Shown piece by piece: positions 26,871 to 36,295 of a DNA stretch of 64,000 bases. The notes beneath the pieces are model-generated. The model saw nothing but the letters and a program-made list of their open reading frames with translations. It was not told where the DNA came from and ran no database searches. Numbering within the stretch: position 1 is the first letter of the stretch; the number at the start of each line of letters is the position of its first letter. Made by a program: the position numbers and the translations under genes. Source of the stretch: Leucobacter komagatae (GTDB lineage Bacteria; Actinomycetota; Actinomycetes; Actinomycetales; Microbacteriaceae); assembly GCF_000834055.1 (NCBI RefSeq), contig NZ_JXSQ01000010.1, positions 39,143-103,142 of the forward strand. The letters run 5' to 3'.

Positions 26871-28262
26871 ATGACGGAATCACTGGATCAGGTTGGCGCT
26901 TGGATTGCAGAGCAGCTGCCAGAACTCCTCCGCAAGCACCGCGTTCCAGCGGCCTCCATCGCGGTGCTCAGCGGCGACGAGATCTTCACGACAGCGAGCG
27001 GTGTGCTCAACAAGCTCACGGGCGTTGAGGCGACACCGGATTCGGTATTCCAGATCGGTTCCATCACCAAGGTATGGACGGCCTCCCTCGTCATGCAGCT
27101 CGTTGACGAGGGGCTCGTTGAGCTCGACGCTCCGCTGCAGCGCTACATGCCAGAGTTCGCACTCGCCGACGAGCAGGCGGCGACCCGCATCACCGTCCGT
27201 CAGCTCCTCAGCCACACCTCCGGCTTCGAGGGCGATGTGTTCACCGCGACCACCCAGGGCGAAGACGCAGTCGAGCGCTTCGTCGAGGTACTCAGCGACA
27301 TCCCTCAGCTGTTCGCACCCGGTGAGATGTTCTCCTACAACAACGCCGCCTTCGCGGTGCTCGGCCGACTCGTCGAGGTTGTGCGGGGCACCCGCTACGA
27401 CGTCAGCCTCCGCGAGCACCTCATCACTCCGCTCCAGCTCGACCGTGCTGCGACGAGCGCGGCGGAGGCGATCCGCTTCCGCGCAGCGCTCGGCCACCTC
27501 ACTCGTGAGGCTGGCGGCGAACCGCAACCAGCCAGCGAGTGGTCACTGATTCGGGCCCACGCCCCAGCGGGCTCGATCTTTGGCATGAGCGCTGAGAACC
27601 TGCTTGGCTTCGCGAAGCTGCACTTGAACGGCGGCGTCGGCCCAGACGGCACCCAGATCCTCAGCGCCGCGAGCGTCGCCGCGATGCAGGAGGAACAGGT
27701 CAAGCTTCCCGTGCTCGGAACCGGCCGCGACGGGTGGGGGCTCGGCTGGCGCATCTTCGACTGGGCTGGTGGCAGGGCGATCGGGCACAACGGCGGGACG
27801 CTCGGACAGGCCGCGTTCTTCCGCGTGTTCCCCGACCACGGCGTCGCGGTCGCCCTCCTCACGAACGGCGGAAGTGGGCAGGGGCTCTACACCGACCTCG
27901 TGTTGCCCGCGGTGGATCGCCTCACCGGGATCGCACCGCACCCCGCTCCGACACCGCCAGCCGACGCTAGCCGCATTGACGCGTCGCGCTACGTCGGCAC
28001 CTACCGGTCGCAGGCCGCAGACATTCACGTCTCGCAGGACGATGACGGGCGCATCTGGATCACGCATGAGCTGCAGGGAATCTTCGCGGAAATCGGCCCG
28101 AAGCCGGAGCCGGCTGAGCTCGTGCACTGGCGGGGCGACACCGTGCTCTCGCTCACCGTCGACGGCGTGACCACCCCGCAGTACGAGTTCGTTGGCGACG
28201 ACGGTGCTGGCAAGGCGACGCACCTCCACAACGGCCGCGCGAGCCGCCGCATCTCGCAGTAG
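26871..28262 (+). CDS. Class C beta-lactamase-family serine hydrolase, cytoplasmic
   Basis: 463-residue serine hydrolase of the beta-lactamase/DD-peptidase/esterase fold. The SxxK motif is in GSITKVW (Ser64, Lys67), YNN supplies the YxN element, and IGHNGG stands where KTG would be in class C enzymes. A C-terminal lipocalin-like domain (about 375-460) follows, as in D-aminopeptidase and LACTB-like hydrolases. No signal peptide is visible, so a cytoplasmic peptidase or esterase is more likely than antibiotic resistance. ATG 26871 follows GGGAGG by about 7 bases. It is closely similar to the C-terminal half of the next gene. Confidence 0.9.
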   Translation: MTESLDQVGAWIAEQLPELLRKHRVPAASIAVLSGDEIFTTASGVLNKLTGVEATPDSVFQIGSITKVWTASLVMQLVDEGLVELDAPLQRYMPEFALADEQAATRITVRQLLSHTSGFEGDVFTATTQGEDAVERFVEVLSDIPQLFAPGEMFSYNNAAFAVLGRLVEVVRGTRYDVSLREHLITPLQLDRAATSAAEAIRFRAALGHLTREAGGEPQPASEWSLIRAHAPAGSIFGMSAENLLGFAKLHLNGGVGPDGTQILSAASVAAMQEEQVKLPVLGTGRDGWGLGWRIFDWAGGRAIGHNGGTLGQAAFFRVFPDHGVAVALLTNGGSGQGLYTDLVLPAVDRLTGIAPHPAPTPPADASRIDASRYVGTYRSQAADIHVSQDDDGRIWITHELQGIFAEIGPKPEPAELVHWRGDTVLSLTVDGVTTPQYEFVGDDGAGKATHLHNGRASRRISQ

Positions 28263-28290
28263 CCGAAGCACGCTCCGGGACCAGCCAGGG

Positions 28291-28318
28291 TTGGCGGCGT
28301 CGCAGGCGACACCGCCAA
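28291..28318. terminator. Hairpin between serine hydrolase and S9 fusion gene
   Basis: Imperfect inverted repeat (TTGGCGG...GTCG and CGAC...CCGCCAA) in the 101-base gap. No T-run follows, so it may attenuate or protect mRNA rather than end transcription. Confidence 0.35.
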
Positions 28319-28363
28319 TCAGGTGCCGCCCAAACCGCACACCAGCCGAACAGGAGTTCCCTT

Positions 28364-31300
28364 ATGACGCAACGGCGCATTCTCACTGACGAGTTCATCG
28401 CGCAAGCGCTCCCCGAACAGCCGTCAATTTCGCCTGACGGATCGCAGATCGTCTACGTCCTGCGCACCGTGAACCGCGCTGCCGACCGGGATGAGCGCTC
28501 ACTCTGGGTGGTCTCGGCGGCTGGCGGGCAGGCGCGTCGCCTGACCTACGGCACCGCAGACACCGCTCCTGCTTGGAGCCCTGACGGCAACCACATCGCG
28601 TTCCTGCGCGTGCAGGAGGGACCGGCTCAGCTTTGGGTGCTGCCGCTCGCGGGTGGGGAGCCCGAGCAGGTCTCGTCGCAGCCGCTGGGTGCAGGTGCCC
28701 CGGTGTGGAGCACAGACAGTTTACGGATCGCGTTCACGGGCCCGATAGATAGCGCGGCGCTACCCGGGGACGGCACAGCAGAGTCCACGCGCCGCCGCAC
28801 GGCGCCACTGGTCACCGACCGGCTCGGCTACAAGCTCGATGGCAGGGGCTTCTTCGGCACCGTGCGCTCCCACGTCCACGTCGTCACCCTTGCCGACCGC
28901 AGCGTGCTGCAGCTGACACGGGGCGACTGGTTCGCTGGCGCCCCAGTCTGGTCGCCAGACGGCGAGCGGATCGCGTTCTCCGCTGGCATGGAGGAGGACA
29001 CCGACCTCACTCTTGCGAGCGCGGTCTACGTCGTACCGACGCACAGCGCGAAGGGGACGCCGCAGCTCGTGAGCGCCCTCGATGCGCAGCTCACAGCTGT
29101 CGGCTGGACGCCGGATGGCACGGGCCTCCTCGCGGTCGGCCGCGCAGATACAGAGATCGGCAACGCGAGCGTGTTCCTGCTGCCACTCGACGGCTCGGGC
29201 CACACGAACCTCACGGCAGCGCTCGACAGAAACGTCATGCCTGGGGGCCCCGGCTACCCTGGCGCGCTGCCGCAGCTCACTGGAGCGGCAACCGAGCTGG
29301 TGTTCTGCGCCCGCGACAACGGCTACACGCACCTGTACGCCAGCGACCTTGCCGGCACCACGGTGCGCCCGATCCTCACTGGCGATGCCAACGTATCGGG
29401 GATGGCAGTCGCCGGTTCGCGCGCGGCCGCGATCGTCGCACACGACACCCGCTTCGACGAGGTCGTCCTGGTGGACCTTACCTCCGGCGAGATGACAGTA
29501 CTCACCGCGTACTCACCGGAGGAGCCGGGGGTGGTCGCGCCGGAATCGCGCAGTTTCACGATCTCAGACGGCACCGTCGTGCACGGCTGGCTGCGCCGGG
29601 ATCCATCGCTCTCGGGCCCGCTCCCCCTGTTACTCGACGTCCACGGCGGCCCGCACAACGCCTGGAATGGCGCCGCCGAACCGTTCCACGCGTACCACCA
29701 CGAGCTCGTGAGCCGCGGCTGGGCGGTGCTCATCCTCAACCCGCGCGGCAGCGACGGCTACGGCGAAGACTTCATGCGGGCCGTGCTTGGGGTGTGGGGC
29801 TCAAGCGACGCCAACGACTTCTTGGAGCCGCTCGACACGCTCGTCGCCGAGGGTATCGCCGACCCGGATCGGCTCGCCCTCGCCGGCTACAGCTACGGCG
29901 GCTACATGACCTGCTACCTCACCTCGCGGGATCAGCGCTTCGCTGCCGCGGTGACCGGCGGCGTCGTTGCCGACCTCACGAGCCTCGCAGGCACCTCAGA
30001 CGTCGGCAATTTTCTGTCGCGGCTCGAGCACCAGGCGATGCCGTGGGAGGATCCCGAGGCCACGATGCGGCAGTCCCCGTACACGCGCGTTGGCGATGTG
30101 AGCACGCCGACACTCATCGTGCACGGCGGCGACGACCAGCGGTGTCCTGTCGGGCAAGCAGAGCAGTGGTTCACTGCCCTGCGCGAACAGCGCGTGCCTA
30201 CGGAGCTTGTCGTTTACCCTGGCGGGGCGCACGGCTTCCTCCGCAGCGGAAAGCCCTCGCACCGGGCAGACTGGAACCGCCGCATCGTTGACTGGGTTGT
30301 GCGCTACGCGCCGCCCGCCGGGTCTCCCGCGCACGGCGCGGCGCTCGATGCGGCGCACTGGCAGCAGCGGCTGAGCGAGCTCGCCGAGCTCCACGGGATC
30401 CCTGGCGCGACGCTCGGCATCCTCCGCCTCGGTGATGAGCCCGCGCTCGCCTGCCACGGCGTACTCAACGCCGATACCGGCGTCGAAACAACAACCGACT
30501 CGCTCTTCCAGATCGGTTCGATAACGAAGCCGTGGACGGCGACCGTCGCAATGCAACTCATCGACGAGGGCGCGCTCACGCTCGACACCCGCGTCGTCGA
30601 TGTGCTGCCCGGCTTCACGCTCGCGGATGCGGACGCAGCACAGGCCATTACCGTGCGGCACTTGCTCACGCACACCAGCGGCATTGACGGCGACGTGTTC
30701 ACCGACACGGGCCGCGGCGACGACTGCATCGAAAAGTACGTCGCGTCGCTCGCTGAAGTGGCCACCACGCATCCCGTCGGTGCGACGTTCTCTTACTGCA
30801 ACTCGGGATACGTGATCCTTGGCCGAGTTATTGAGCAGCTCACCGGCCTCTCATGGGACGAGGCGTTGCGCCAGCGCATCTACGCCCCGCTCGGCCTGCA
30901 ACGCACCGGGACGCTGCCGGAGGAAGCACTCAGGCACCGCGCCGCATTCGGCCACCTCGGGCGTGACGAGCACGGGCCGCTCGTCGCCAAGCAGTGGTCG
31001 CCTCCGCGATCCCTCGGACCGTCAGGCATCATCAACTCGACAGCCGGCGAAGTGCTTGAGTTCGCGAGAATGCACCTCCTCGGCGGGGTCGCAGGAAACG
31101 GCACGAGGATCCTGTCTGAGCAGAGCACAACTCGCATGACGGAGTTCCAGGTCGGGCTGCCTGACCCGAGCGCGTTTGGCGATTCGTGGGGGCTCGGCTG
31201 GATCCGTTTCGACTGGGGCGGAACGCGCCTCTTTGGTCACGACGGTGGCACCATCGGCCAGTCGGCGATCCTCCGCGTGCTACCTGACTCCGGTCTCGCC

Positions 31301-31711
31301 GTCATTCTCATGACGAACGGCGGGAACACGAAGGATCTCTACCAGCAGCTGTTCACCGAGATCTTCGACGAGCTCGCCGGGGTGACCGTTCCGGCGCCGT
31401 TCGCACCCCCGACCGTGCCGTATACGGCTGACGTGGCCCGCTACGTTGGTAGCTACCGCCGCACGGACGTCCTCATGGAGGTCTTCGAGGAGGATGGGTC
31501 GCTGCGCCTCCGCAACACCGTAAGCGGTGCCGCAGCGAGCTTCATGGCGAACGCCGTCACCGAGTTCGAACTGGTGCCAGTGCGCGAGGACGTCTTCGCG
31601 ATCCGCCCCGAGGGCGCCCAGTCGTGGGCGTCGGTGCGGTTCTACTCGCTCCCGAGCGGGGAGCGGTACATCACGTTCGGCTCGCGCGCGACGCCCCAGG
31701 CCACGCGCTAG
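28364..31711 (+). CDS. Fusion of S9 prolyl oligopeptidase-type peptidase and class C beta-lactamase-family hydrolase
   Basis: 1,115-residue bifunctional protein. Residues about 1-370 form a beta-propeller of TolB/WD-like blades (ISPDGSQIVYV, WSPDGNHIAF, WSPDGERIAFS). About 390-650 is the S9 catalytic domain with GYSYGGY (Ser510), GGDDQRCP (Asp590) and GAHGF (His623). About 660-1010 is a serine hydrolase with GSITKPW (Ser719, Lys722), YCN and GHDGG, and about 1020-1115 is a lipocalin-like end. Both active sites look intact. There is no signal peptide. The C-terminal part parallels the upstream stand-alone hydrolase along its full length, which suggests local duplication and gene fusion. A joint role in turning over peptides, perhaps with D-residues, is inference. 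Confidence 0.92.
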   Translation: MTQRRILTDEFIAQALPEQPSISPDGSQIVYVLRTVNRAADRDERSLWVVSAAGGQARRLTYGTADTAPAWSPDGNHIAFLRVQEGPAQLWVLPLAGGEPEQVSSQPLGAGAPVWSTDSLRIAFTGPIDSAALPGDGTAESTRRRTAPLVTDRLGYKLDGRGFFGTVRSHVHVVTLADRSVLQLTRGDWFAGAPVWSPDGERIAFSAGMEEDTDLTLASAVYVVPTHSAKGTPQLVSALDAQLTAVGWTPDGTGLLAVGRADTEIGNASVFLLPLDGSGHTNLTAALDRNVMPGGPGYPGALPQLTGAATELVFCARDNGYTHLYASDLAGTTVRPILTGDANVSGMAVAGSRAAAIVAHDTRFDEVVLVDLTSGEMTVLTAYSPEEPGVVAPESRSFTISDGTVVHGWLRRDPSLSGPLPLLLDVHGGPHNAWNGAAEPFHAYHHELVSRGWAVLILNPRGSDGYGEDFMRAVLGVWGSSDANDFLEPLDTLVAEGIADPDRLALAGYSYGGYMTCYLTSRDQRFAAAVTGGVVADLTSLAGTSDVGNFLSRLEHQAMPWEDPEATMRQSPYTRVGDVSTPTLIVHGGDDQRCPVGQAEQWFTALREQRVPTELVVYPGGAHGFLRSGKPSHRADWNRRIVDWVVRYAPPAGSPAHGAALDAAHWQQRLSELAELHGIPGATLGILRLGDEPALACHGVLNADTGVETTTDSLFQIGSITKPWTATVAMQLIDEGALTLDTRVVDVLPGFTLADADAAQAITVRHLLTHTSGIDGDVFTDTGRGDDCIEKYVASLAEVATTHPVGATFSYCNSGYVILGRVIEQLTGLSWDEALRQRIYAPLGLQRTGTLPEEALRHRAAFGHLGRDEHGPLVAKQWSPPRSLGPSGIINSTAGEVLEFARMHLLGGVAGNGTRILSEQSTTRMTEFQVGLPDPSAFGDSWGLGWIRFDWGGTRLFGHDGGTIGQSAILRVLPDSGLAVILMTNGGNTKDLYQQLFTEIFDELAGVTVPAPFAPPTVPYTADVARYVGSYRRTDVLMEVFEEDGSLRLRNTVSGAAASFMANAVTEFELVPVREDVFAIRPEGAQSWASVRFYSLPSGERYITFGSRATPQATR

Positions 31712-31882
31712 GCCGCGCAGCAACGAACACGCGCACGCGCGCCACAGGGGGTTCACGCCGGAAACGGCGGGAACCCCCTTTCGTGCTGCTGCGGCGAGCG
31801 CAGTGCCCGCGGCCGCACCGCAGCACCCGAGTCTGAGCGCTGCCGCGCCTGGCGGCTTAGCGACGCCCGAGCATCACCGCGA

Positions 31883-31904
31883 GTTCACCTCATGTTTACC
31901 CTCC
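31883..31904 (+). promoter_or_regulatory. PHO box (PhoP binding site) upstream of pstS
   Basis: Two direct 11-base units, GTTCACCTCAT and GTTTACCCTCC, lie 82 bases before the pstS start. Their spacing and GTTCACC-type heads fit the direct-repeat PHO box described for Streptomyces PhoP. Position and the target gene support phosphate-starvation control. Confidence 0.75.
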
Positions 31905-31986
31905 GGTCGGATCCCAGTCACACCCGCTCCTTAGCGTTGAGACCGTTGGGCACTCGCCCCGCACTTCAGGATCACACCACATCAGA

Positions 31987-33102
31987 ATGGACACGACACT
32001 CGTGAAGTTCTCATCCACGATGAAGGCAGCCGCTGTCGGCGGCGCCGCCCTGCTTATCCTCACCGGCTGCGCTACCAATGAGGGCGCACCCGACACTGGC
32101 GAAGAGACCGCATCGTCGCTCTCCGGCACGATCTCCGGCGCTGGCGCTTCCTCACAGGACGCGGCTCAGCAGCAGGGGTGGATCGCTGGCTTCCAGACCG
32201 CGAACGCTGACGTCACCATCAACTACGACCCCTCGGGTTCGGGTGCCGGCCGCGAGTCCTTCCAGAAGGGCGCAGTAGCGTTCGCTGGCTCGGACCGCGC
32301 GTTCAAGACCGACGAGATCACCGCGGGCCCCTTCGACGCGTGCACGACGAGCGACATCGTCGAGATCCCCGCGTACATCTCCCCGATCGCCATCGTGTTC
32401 AACGTTGACGGTGTCGACAAGCTGAACCTCGACGCTTCGACTGTCGCGAAGATCTTCACCGGCGAGATCACGAAGTGGAACGACCCTGCTATCGCAGAGG
32501 CGAACGCTGACGCGACCCTCCCCGACCAGGCGATCGTGCCGGTTCACCGCTCCGACAAGTCGGGCACCACGGGCAACTTCACCGACTACCTTGCAGCTGC
32601 AGCCCCCGAGGCGTGGACCGCAGGCTCGGTCGAGGAATGGCCAGCAGAGATCACCGGCGGCGAGGCAGCCCAGGGCACCTCGGGTGTCGTCGAGGCAGTG
32701 AAGGGCGGCGTCGGCACCATCGGCTACGCCGACGCTTCGAAGGCAGACGATCTCGGTACCGTGAGCATCAAGGTTGGCGAGAAGTACGTTCCGTTCACAC
32801 CTGAGGCCGCGGCAGCAATCGTTGACGCATCGCCGCTCGAAGAGGGCCGTACCGCGCACGACCTCGCGATCGCCCTTGACCGCACCAGCACCGAAGCGGG
32901 CGTCTACCCGATCGTGCTCGTGAGCTACCTCGTCGGCTGCGAGAAGTACGAGGATCCGGCAAACGCCGAGCTCGTCAAGTCGTACTTCGACTACATCGTG
33001 AGCTCCGAGGGCCAGGAAGTCGCCGCGAAGGCGGCAGGCTCGGCGCCGATCTCGGACACGCTCCGCGAGCAGGCCGTCGCCGCTGTAGCGTCGATCAGCT
33101 AG
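31987..33102 (+). CDS. pstS: Phosphate ABC transporter substrate-binding lipoprotein
   Basis: 371-residue lipoprotein that captures inorganic phosphate outside the membrane. A short signal sequence ends in the lipobox LLILTGC. Phosphate-contact motifs are SGAGASSQ near the start of the mature domain, DPSGSGAGRE, FAGSDRAF and HRSDKSGTTGNF. Length is typical. ATG 31987 is the first start; GTG 32002 would give a shorter signal, and neither has a strong ribosome site, so the exact start is open. It is the first gene of pstSCAB behind a PHO box. Confidence 0.95.
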   Translation: MDTTLVKFSSTMKAAAVGGAALLILTGCATNEGAPDTGEETASSLSGTISGAGASSQDAAQQQGWIAGFQTANADVTINYDPSGSGAGRESFQKGAVAFAGSDRAFKTDEITAGPFDACTTSDIVEIPAYISPIAIVFNVDGVDKLNLDASTVAKIFTGEITKWNDPAIAEANADATLPDQAIVPVHRSDKSGTTGNFTDYLAAAAPEAWTAGSVEEWPAEITGGEAAQGTSGVVEAVKGGVGTIGYADASKADDLGTVSIKVGEKYVPFTPEAAAAIVDASPLEEGRTAHDLAIALDRTSTEAGVYPIVLVSYLVGCEKYEDPANAELVKSYFDYIVSSEGQEVAAKAAGSAPISDTLREQAVAAVASIS

Positions 33103-33108
33103 CCACCG

Positions 33109-33154
33109 CCTGGCAGGATCGGCGGCTCACCCGGTGAGCGCCGATCCTGCCAGG
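33109..33154. terminator. Strong hairpin between pstS and pstC
   Basis: About 21 paired bases with one bulged G: CCTGGCAGGATCGGC pairs with GCCGATCCTGCCAGG, and GCTCAC with GTGAGC, seven bases past the pstS stop. No T-run follows. It probably lowers pstCAB expression relative to pstS or protects the pstS message. Confidence 0.7.
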
Positions 33155-33207
33155 GCTTCGGCCCCAGTCAGGTCGCAACCAACCACACATCGGAAGGCAC
33201 TCCCCTA

Positions 33208-34143
33208 GTGACTGCACCCACGACCGCGCCGCGCCAGGTTCTCAGCCGCGGCGACCGAGTGTTCTCGCGCACGGCCATCGCATCAGGCAGCATGATTCTG
33301 GTCATCCTCGCCGCCGTCGCAATCTTCCTCATCGTGCAGAGCCTCCCCGCGTTCGTCGCAACAGGCGACACCGCGTCGGTGCTCACCACCAACTTCTGGG
33401 CCTACGTTGGCCCGCTGGTCTTCGGCACCGTCTGGGCCGCTGTCCTCGCACTCATCATCGCGCTCCCCCTCTCTATCGGGATCGCACTCTTCATCTCCCA
33501 CTACGCACCGCGACGGCTTTCCGCGGTGCTCGGGTACATCATCGACCTGCTCTCGGCGGTGCCGAGCGTGGTCTACGGCCTCTGGGGCATCCTCGTCCTC
33601 GCACCGGCCGTCCGCCCCCTCTACGTGTGGCTCAACGAAAACCTCGGTTGGATCCCGCTCTTCGGCGGCACTGCGACGGGAACGGGCCGCACGATTCTCA
33701 CCGCGGCGATCGTGCTCGCAGTGATGATCCTCCCCGTGATGACCGCAATCTCCCGCGAGGTCTTCCTCCAGGCGCCAAAACTCAACGAAGAGGCCGCGCT
33801 CGCGCTCGGCGCCACTCGCTGGGAAATGATCCGCCTTTCCGTACTTCCCTTCGCGAAGCCAGGCATCATCTCGGGCGCGATGCTCGGCCTCGGCCGCGCG
33901 CTCGGCGAGACCATGGCCGTCGCGATGGTGCTCTCCGCGAGCGGCGTCGTCTCGTTCAAGCTCCTCACCGCTGACAACCCGTCGACGATCGCAGCGAACA
34001 TCGCGCTCACCTTCCCAGAGGCATACGGCGAGAACGTCAACGTGCTCATCGCAACGGGCCTCATCCTCTTCATCGTCACCTTCCTCGTGAACGCGCTCGC
34101 GCGGTGGATTGTGAGCCGCCAGACCGCACGGACCGGAGCGTAA
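33208..34143 (+). CDS. pstC: Phosphate ABC transporter permease PstC
   Basis: 311-residue inner-membrane permease with six membrane helices. Family marks are SAVPSVVYGLWGI, the EAA loop region PKLNEEAALALGATRWEMIRL, and LGRALGETMAVAMV. A GTG start is used, with GGAAGG about 10 bases upstream. It follows pstS after the hairpin and is two bases from pstA, so C and A are coupled. Confidence 0.95.
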   Translation: MTAPTTAPRQVLSRGDRVFSRTAIASGSMILVILAAVAIFLIVQSLPAFVATGDTASVLTTNFWAYVGPLVFGTVWAAVLALIIALPLSIGIALFISHYAPRRLSAVLGYIIDLLSAVPSVVYGLWGILVLAPAVRPLYVWLNENLGWIPLFGGTATGTGRTILTAAIVLAVMILPVMTAISREVFLQAPKLNEEAALALGATRWEMIRLSVLPFAKPGIISGAMLGLGRALGETMAVAMVLSASGVVSFKLLTADNPSTIAANIALTFPEAYGENVNVLIATGLILFIVTFLVNALARWIVSRQTARTGA

Positions 34144-34145
34144 CC

Positions 34146-35030
34146 ATGTCTCTCTCTGCAGCCTCCTCCGCGGCAACAATGCGCCGCAAGATCACCGACC
34201 GGCTCGTCACCGTGCTCGTCTCCGCGGCCTTCGTCGTCGCGCTCATCCCGCTCATCTCCCTCGCGATCACGGTCGTCTCCAACGGTGTCGCCCGCTTCGA
34301 CCTCGAGTTCTTCACCTCGTCGATGCGCAACGTCACCGGTGAGGGCGGCGGCGCGCTCCACGCGATGATCGGCACCCTGCTCATCACCCTCGCCGCGACC
34401 ATCATCGCGGTGCCGCTTGGCCTCATGACCTCGATCTACCTCGTCGAGTACGGTCGCGGCCGGCTCGCGAAGATCATCACCTTCCTCGTGGACGTGATGA
34501 CGGGTATTCCCTCAATCGTCGCCGGCCTCTTCGCATACGCAGCATTCGTGCTCATCCTCGGCCCAGGAGCCCGCATGGGCATCATCGGCGCCGTCGCACT
34601 CGCGGTGCTCATGATCCCCGTCGTCGTGCGCTCAAGCGAGGAGATGCTCCGCCTCGTGCCGAGCGAGCTCCGTGAGGCCTCATACGCGCTCGGCGTGCCG
34701 AAGTGGCGCACGATCCTCAAGGTGGTCCTCCCCACGTCGATGGCCGGCATCATGACGGGCGTGATGCTCGCGATCGCTCGCGTCATCGGCGAGACCGCGC
34801 CGCTGCTCATCACCGCAGGCTTCACCGCGAGCATGAACTACAGCCTGTTCAGCGACCGTATGCAGTCGCTGCCCGTGTACGTGTACACGCAGTTCGCGAA
34901 CCAGGGCAATCCGGCCTCAGCGTTCATCGAGCGCGCGTGGGCAGCAGCGCTCCTCCTCATCCTCATCGTGATGGCGCTCAATCTCATTGCCCGCCTCATC
35001 GCCCGCCGGTTCTCCGCCGTCGCGCGCTGA
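34146..35030 (+). CDS. pstA: Phosphate ABC transporter permease PstA
   Basis: 294-residue second permease of the Pst system. It carries MTGIPSIVAGLFAYAAFVL, the EAA loop PSELREASYALGVPKWRTI, and IARVIGETAPLLITAGF, all matching PstA. ATG 34146 follows the pstC stop by two bases; a longer frame starting inside pstC is not used. Six membrane helices can be counted. Confidence 0.95.
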   Translation: MSLSAASSAATMRRKITDRLVTVLVSAAFVVALIPLISLAITVVSNGVARFDLEFFTSSMRNVTGEGGGALHAMIGTLLITLAATIIAVPLGLMTSIYLVEYGRGRLAKIITFLVDVMTGIPSIVAGLFAYAAFVLILGPGARMGIIGAVALAVLMIPVVVRSSEEMLRLVPSELREASYALGVPKWRTILKVVLPTSMAGIMTGVMLAIARVIGETAPLLITAGFTASMNYSLFSDRMQSLPVYVYTQFANQGNPASAFIERAWAAALLLILIVMALNLIARLIARRFSAVAR

Positions 35031-35059
35031 TCACAGACCACACCCACAGAAAGCAGCAC

Positions 35060-35840
35060 ATGTCGAAGCGCATCGAAGTTGAAGACCTCAACGTCTACTA
35101 CTCGAAGTTTCTTGCAGTCGAAGACGTCTCACTCGCGATCGAGCCGCGCTCGGTCACGGGCGTTCATCGGTCCGTCGGGCTGCGGGAAGTCCACCTTCCT
35201 CCGCACGCTGAACCGGATGCACGAGACGATCCCAGGCGCACGCGTCGAGGGCAGCGTCATGCTTGACGGTGAAGATCTCTACGGCGCCGGGGTCGATCCC
35301 GTGCTCGTACGGCGCCAGGTTGGCATGGTCTTCCAGCGGCCCAACCCGTTCCCGACGATGTCGATCCGCGACAACGTGCTCGCCGGTGTGAAGCTCAACA
35401 ACAAGCGCATTTCCAAGGGCGACGCCGATGCCCTCGTCGAGAAGTCGCTCCGCGGCGCGAACCTCTGGAACGAGGTGAAGGACCGCCTGGAAAAGCCGGG
35501 CGCTGGCCTCTCCGGTGGGCAGCAGCAGCGCCTCTGCATCGCGCGTGCGATCGCGGTCTCCCCCGAGGTGCTCCTCATGGACGAGCCCTGCTCGGCGCTC
35601 GACCCGATCTCGACGCTCGCGATCGAGGACCTCATCTCAGAGCTCAAGCAGGAGTACACGATCGTGATCGTGACCCACAACATGCAGCAGGCATCGCGCG
35701 TCTCCGACCGCACCGCGTTCTTCAACATCGCCGGCACCGGCAAGCCGGGCAAGCTCATCGAGTACAACGACACCGCGACGATCTTCGGTGCGCCAACCGT
35801 GCAGGCGACCGAGGACTACGTCTCGGGCCGCTTCGGCTAG
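35060..35840 (+). pseudogene. pstB: Phosphate ABC transporter ATPase PstB, frameshifted
   Basis: ATPase of the phosphate importer, encoded in two frames. From ATG 35060 the frame reads [20 protein letters not shown] up to SVT, as normal for PstB. At 35158-35160 there is GGG where GG would keep the frame. After removing one G the protein continues [22 protein letters not shown] (Walker A) through [40 protein letters not shown] and a normal end, giving about 259 residues. Everything beyond the shift is intact, so either the base is an assembly error or the mutation is very recent. As written, phosphate import by Pst would be lost. Confidence 0.9.
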
Positions 35841-36295
35841 GGAGGCTTCGGGGCTTCGGGGGCTTCGGCAGGGAGGCTTCCGCTAGGAAGGTTTCGGGCT
35901 GCTTCTGCTCGTCCGCTGCTCGTGTCCGTCCCCTCTGCTCGTGCTCTGTTCGCGCTCGTCCGCTCTGCGGGCGGGCGCGTTGGCATTTGGCGCTGAGCCG
36001 CCGCGCGGGCTGGTGCTCGGGCTGGTGCGCTGCAGAGCGCGCTGGCGAGTGCGCTGCAGAAGATATCGGATCCACCGTAACAAGGAAGAATTGCGCGAAA
36101 AGCTGCAGAGGATGCGCAGATCCAAGAGTTACTGCAGCTGCGTCCGGGAAACCTCACCGGAGAGCGCCGAAAAGAAGAGACCGAGCCGCAGAACGCCTCT
36201 CGGCGGAAGGCCGCTCGAAGCGGCAATTTTTGGAGCCCGGGGAACTGCGGCCCGGCACTCATAAGTGTACCCGGAGTTACTGAATCTGCTGTCCG
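35841..36295. other. Gene-free, low-complexity stretch after pstB
   Basis: About 455 bases with no frame I can support. The first 60 bases repeat GGCTTCGG/GGAGGCTT units, and a G/C/T-skewed part rich in GCTGGTGCG-type words follows. Some open frames cross it on both strands, but none has a ribosome site or a recognisable protein. No phoU gene is found here. Confidence 0.5.

Noticed and set aside
35837..36262. 141-residue minus-strand frame in the gap after pstB
   Set aside because: Cys/Ser/Arg/Pro-rich low-complexity translation, no ribosome site and no recognisable motif.
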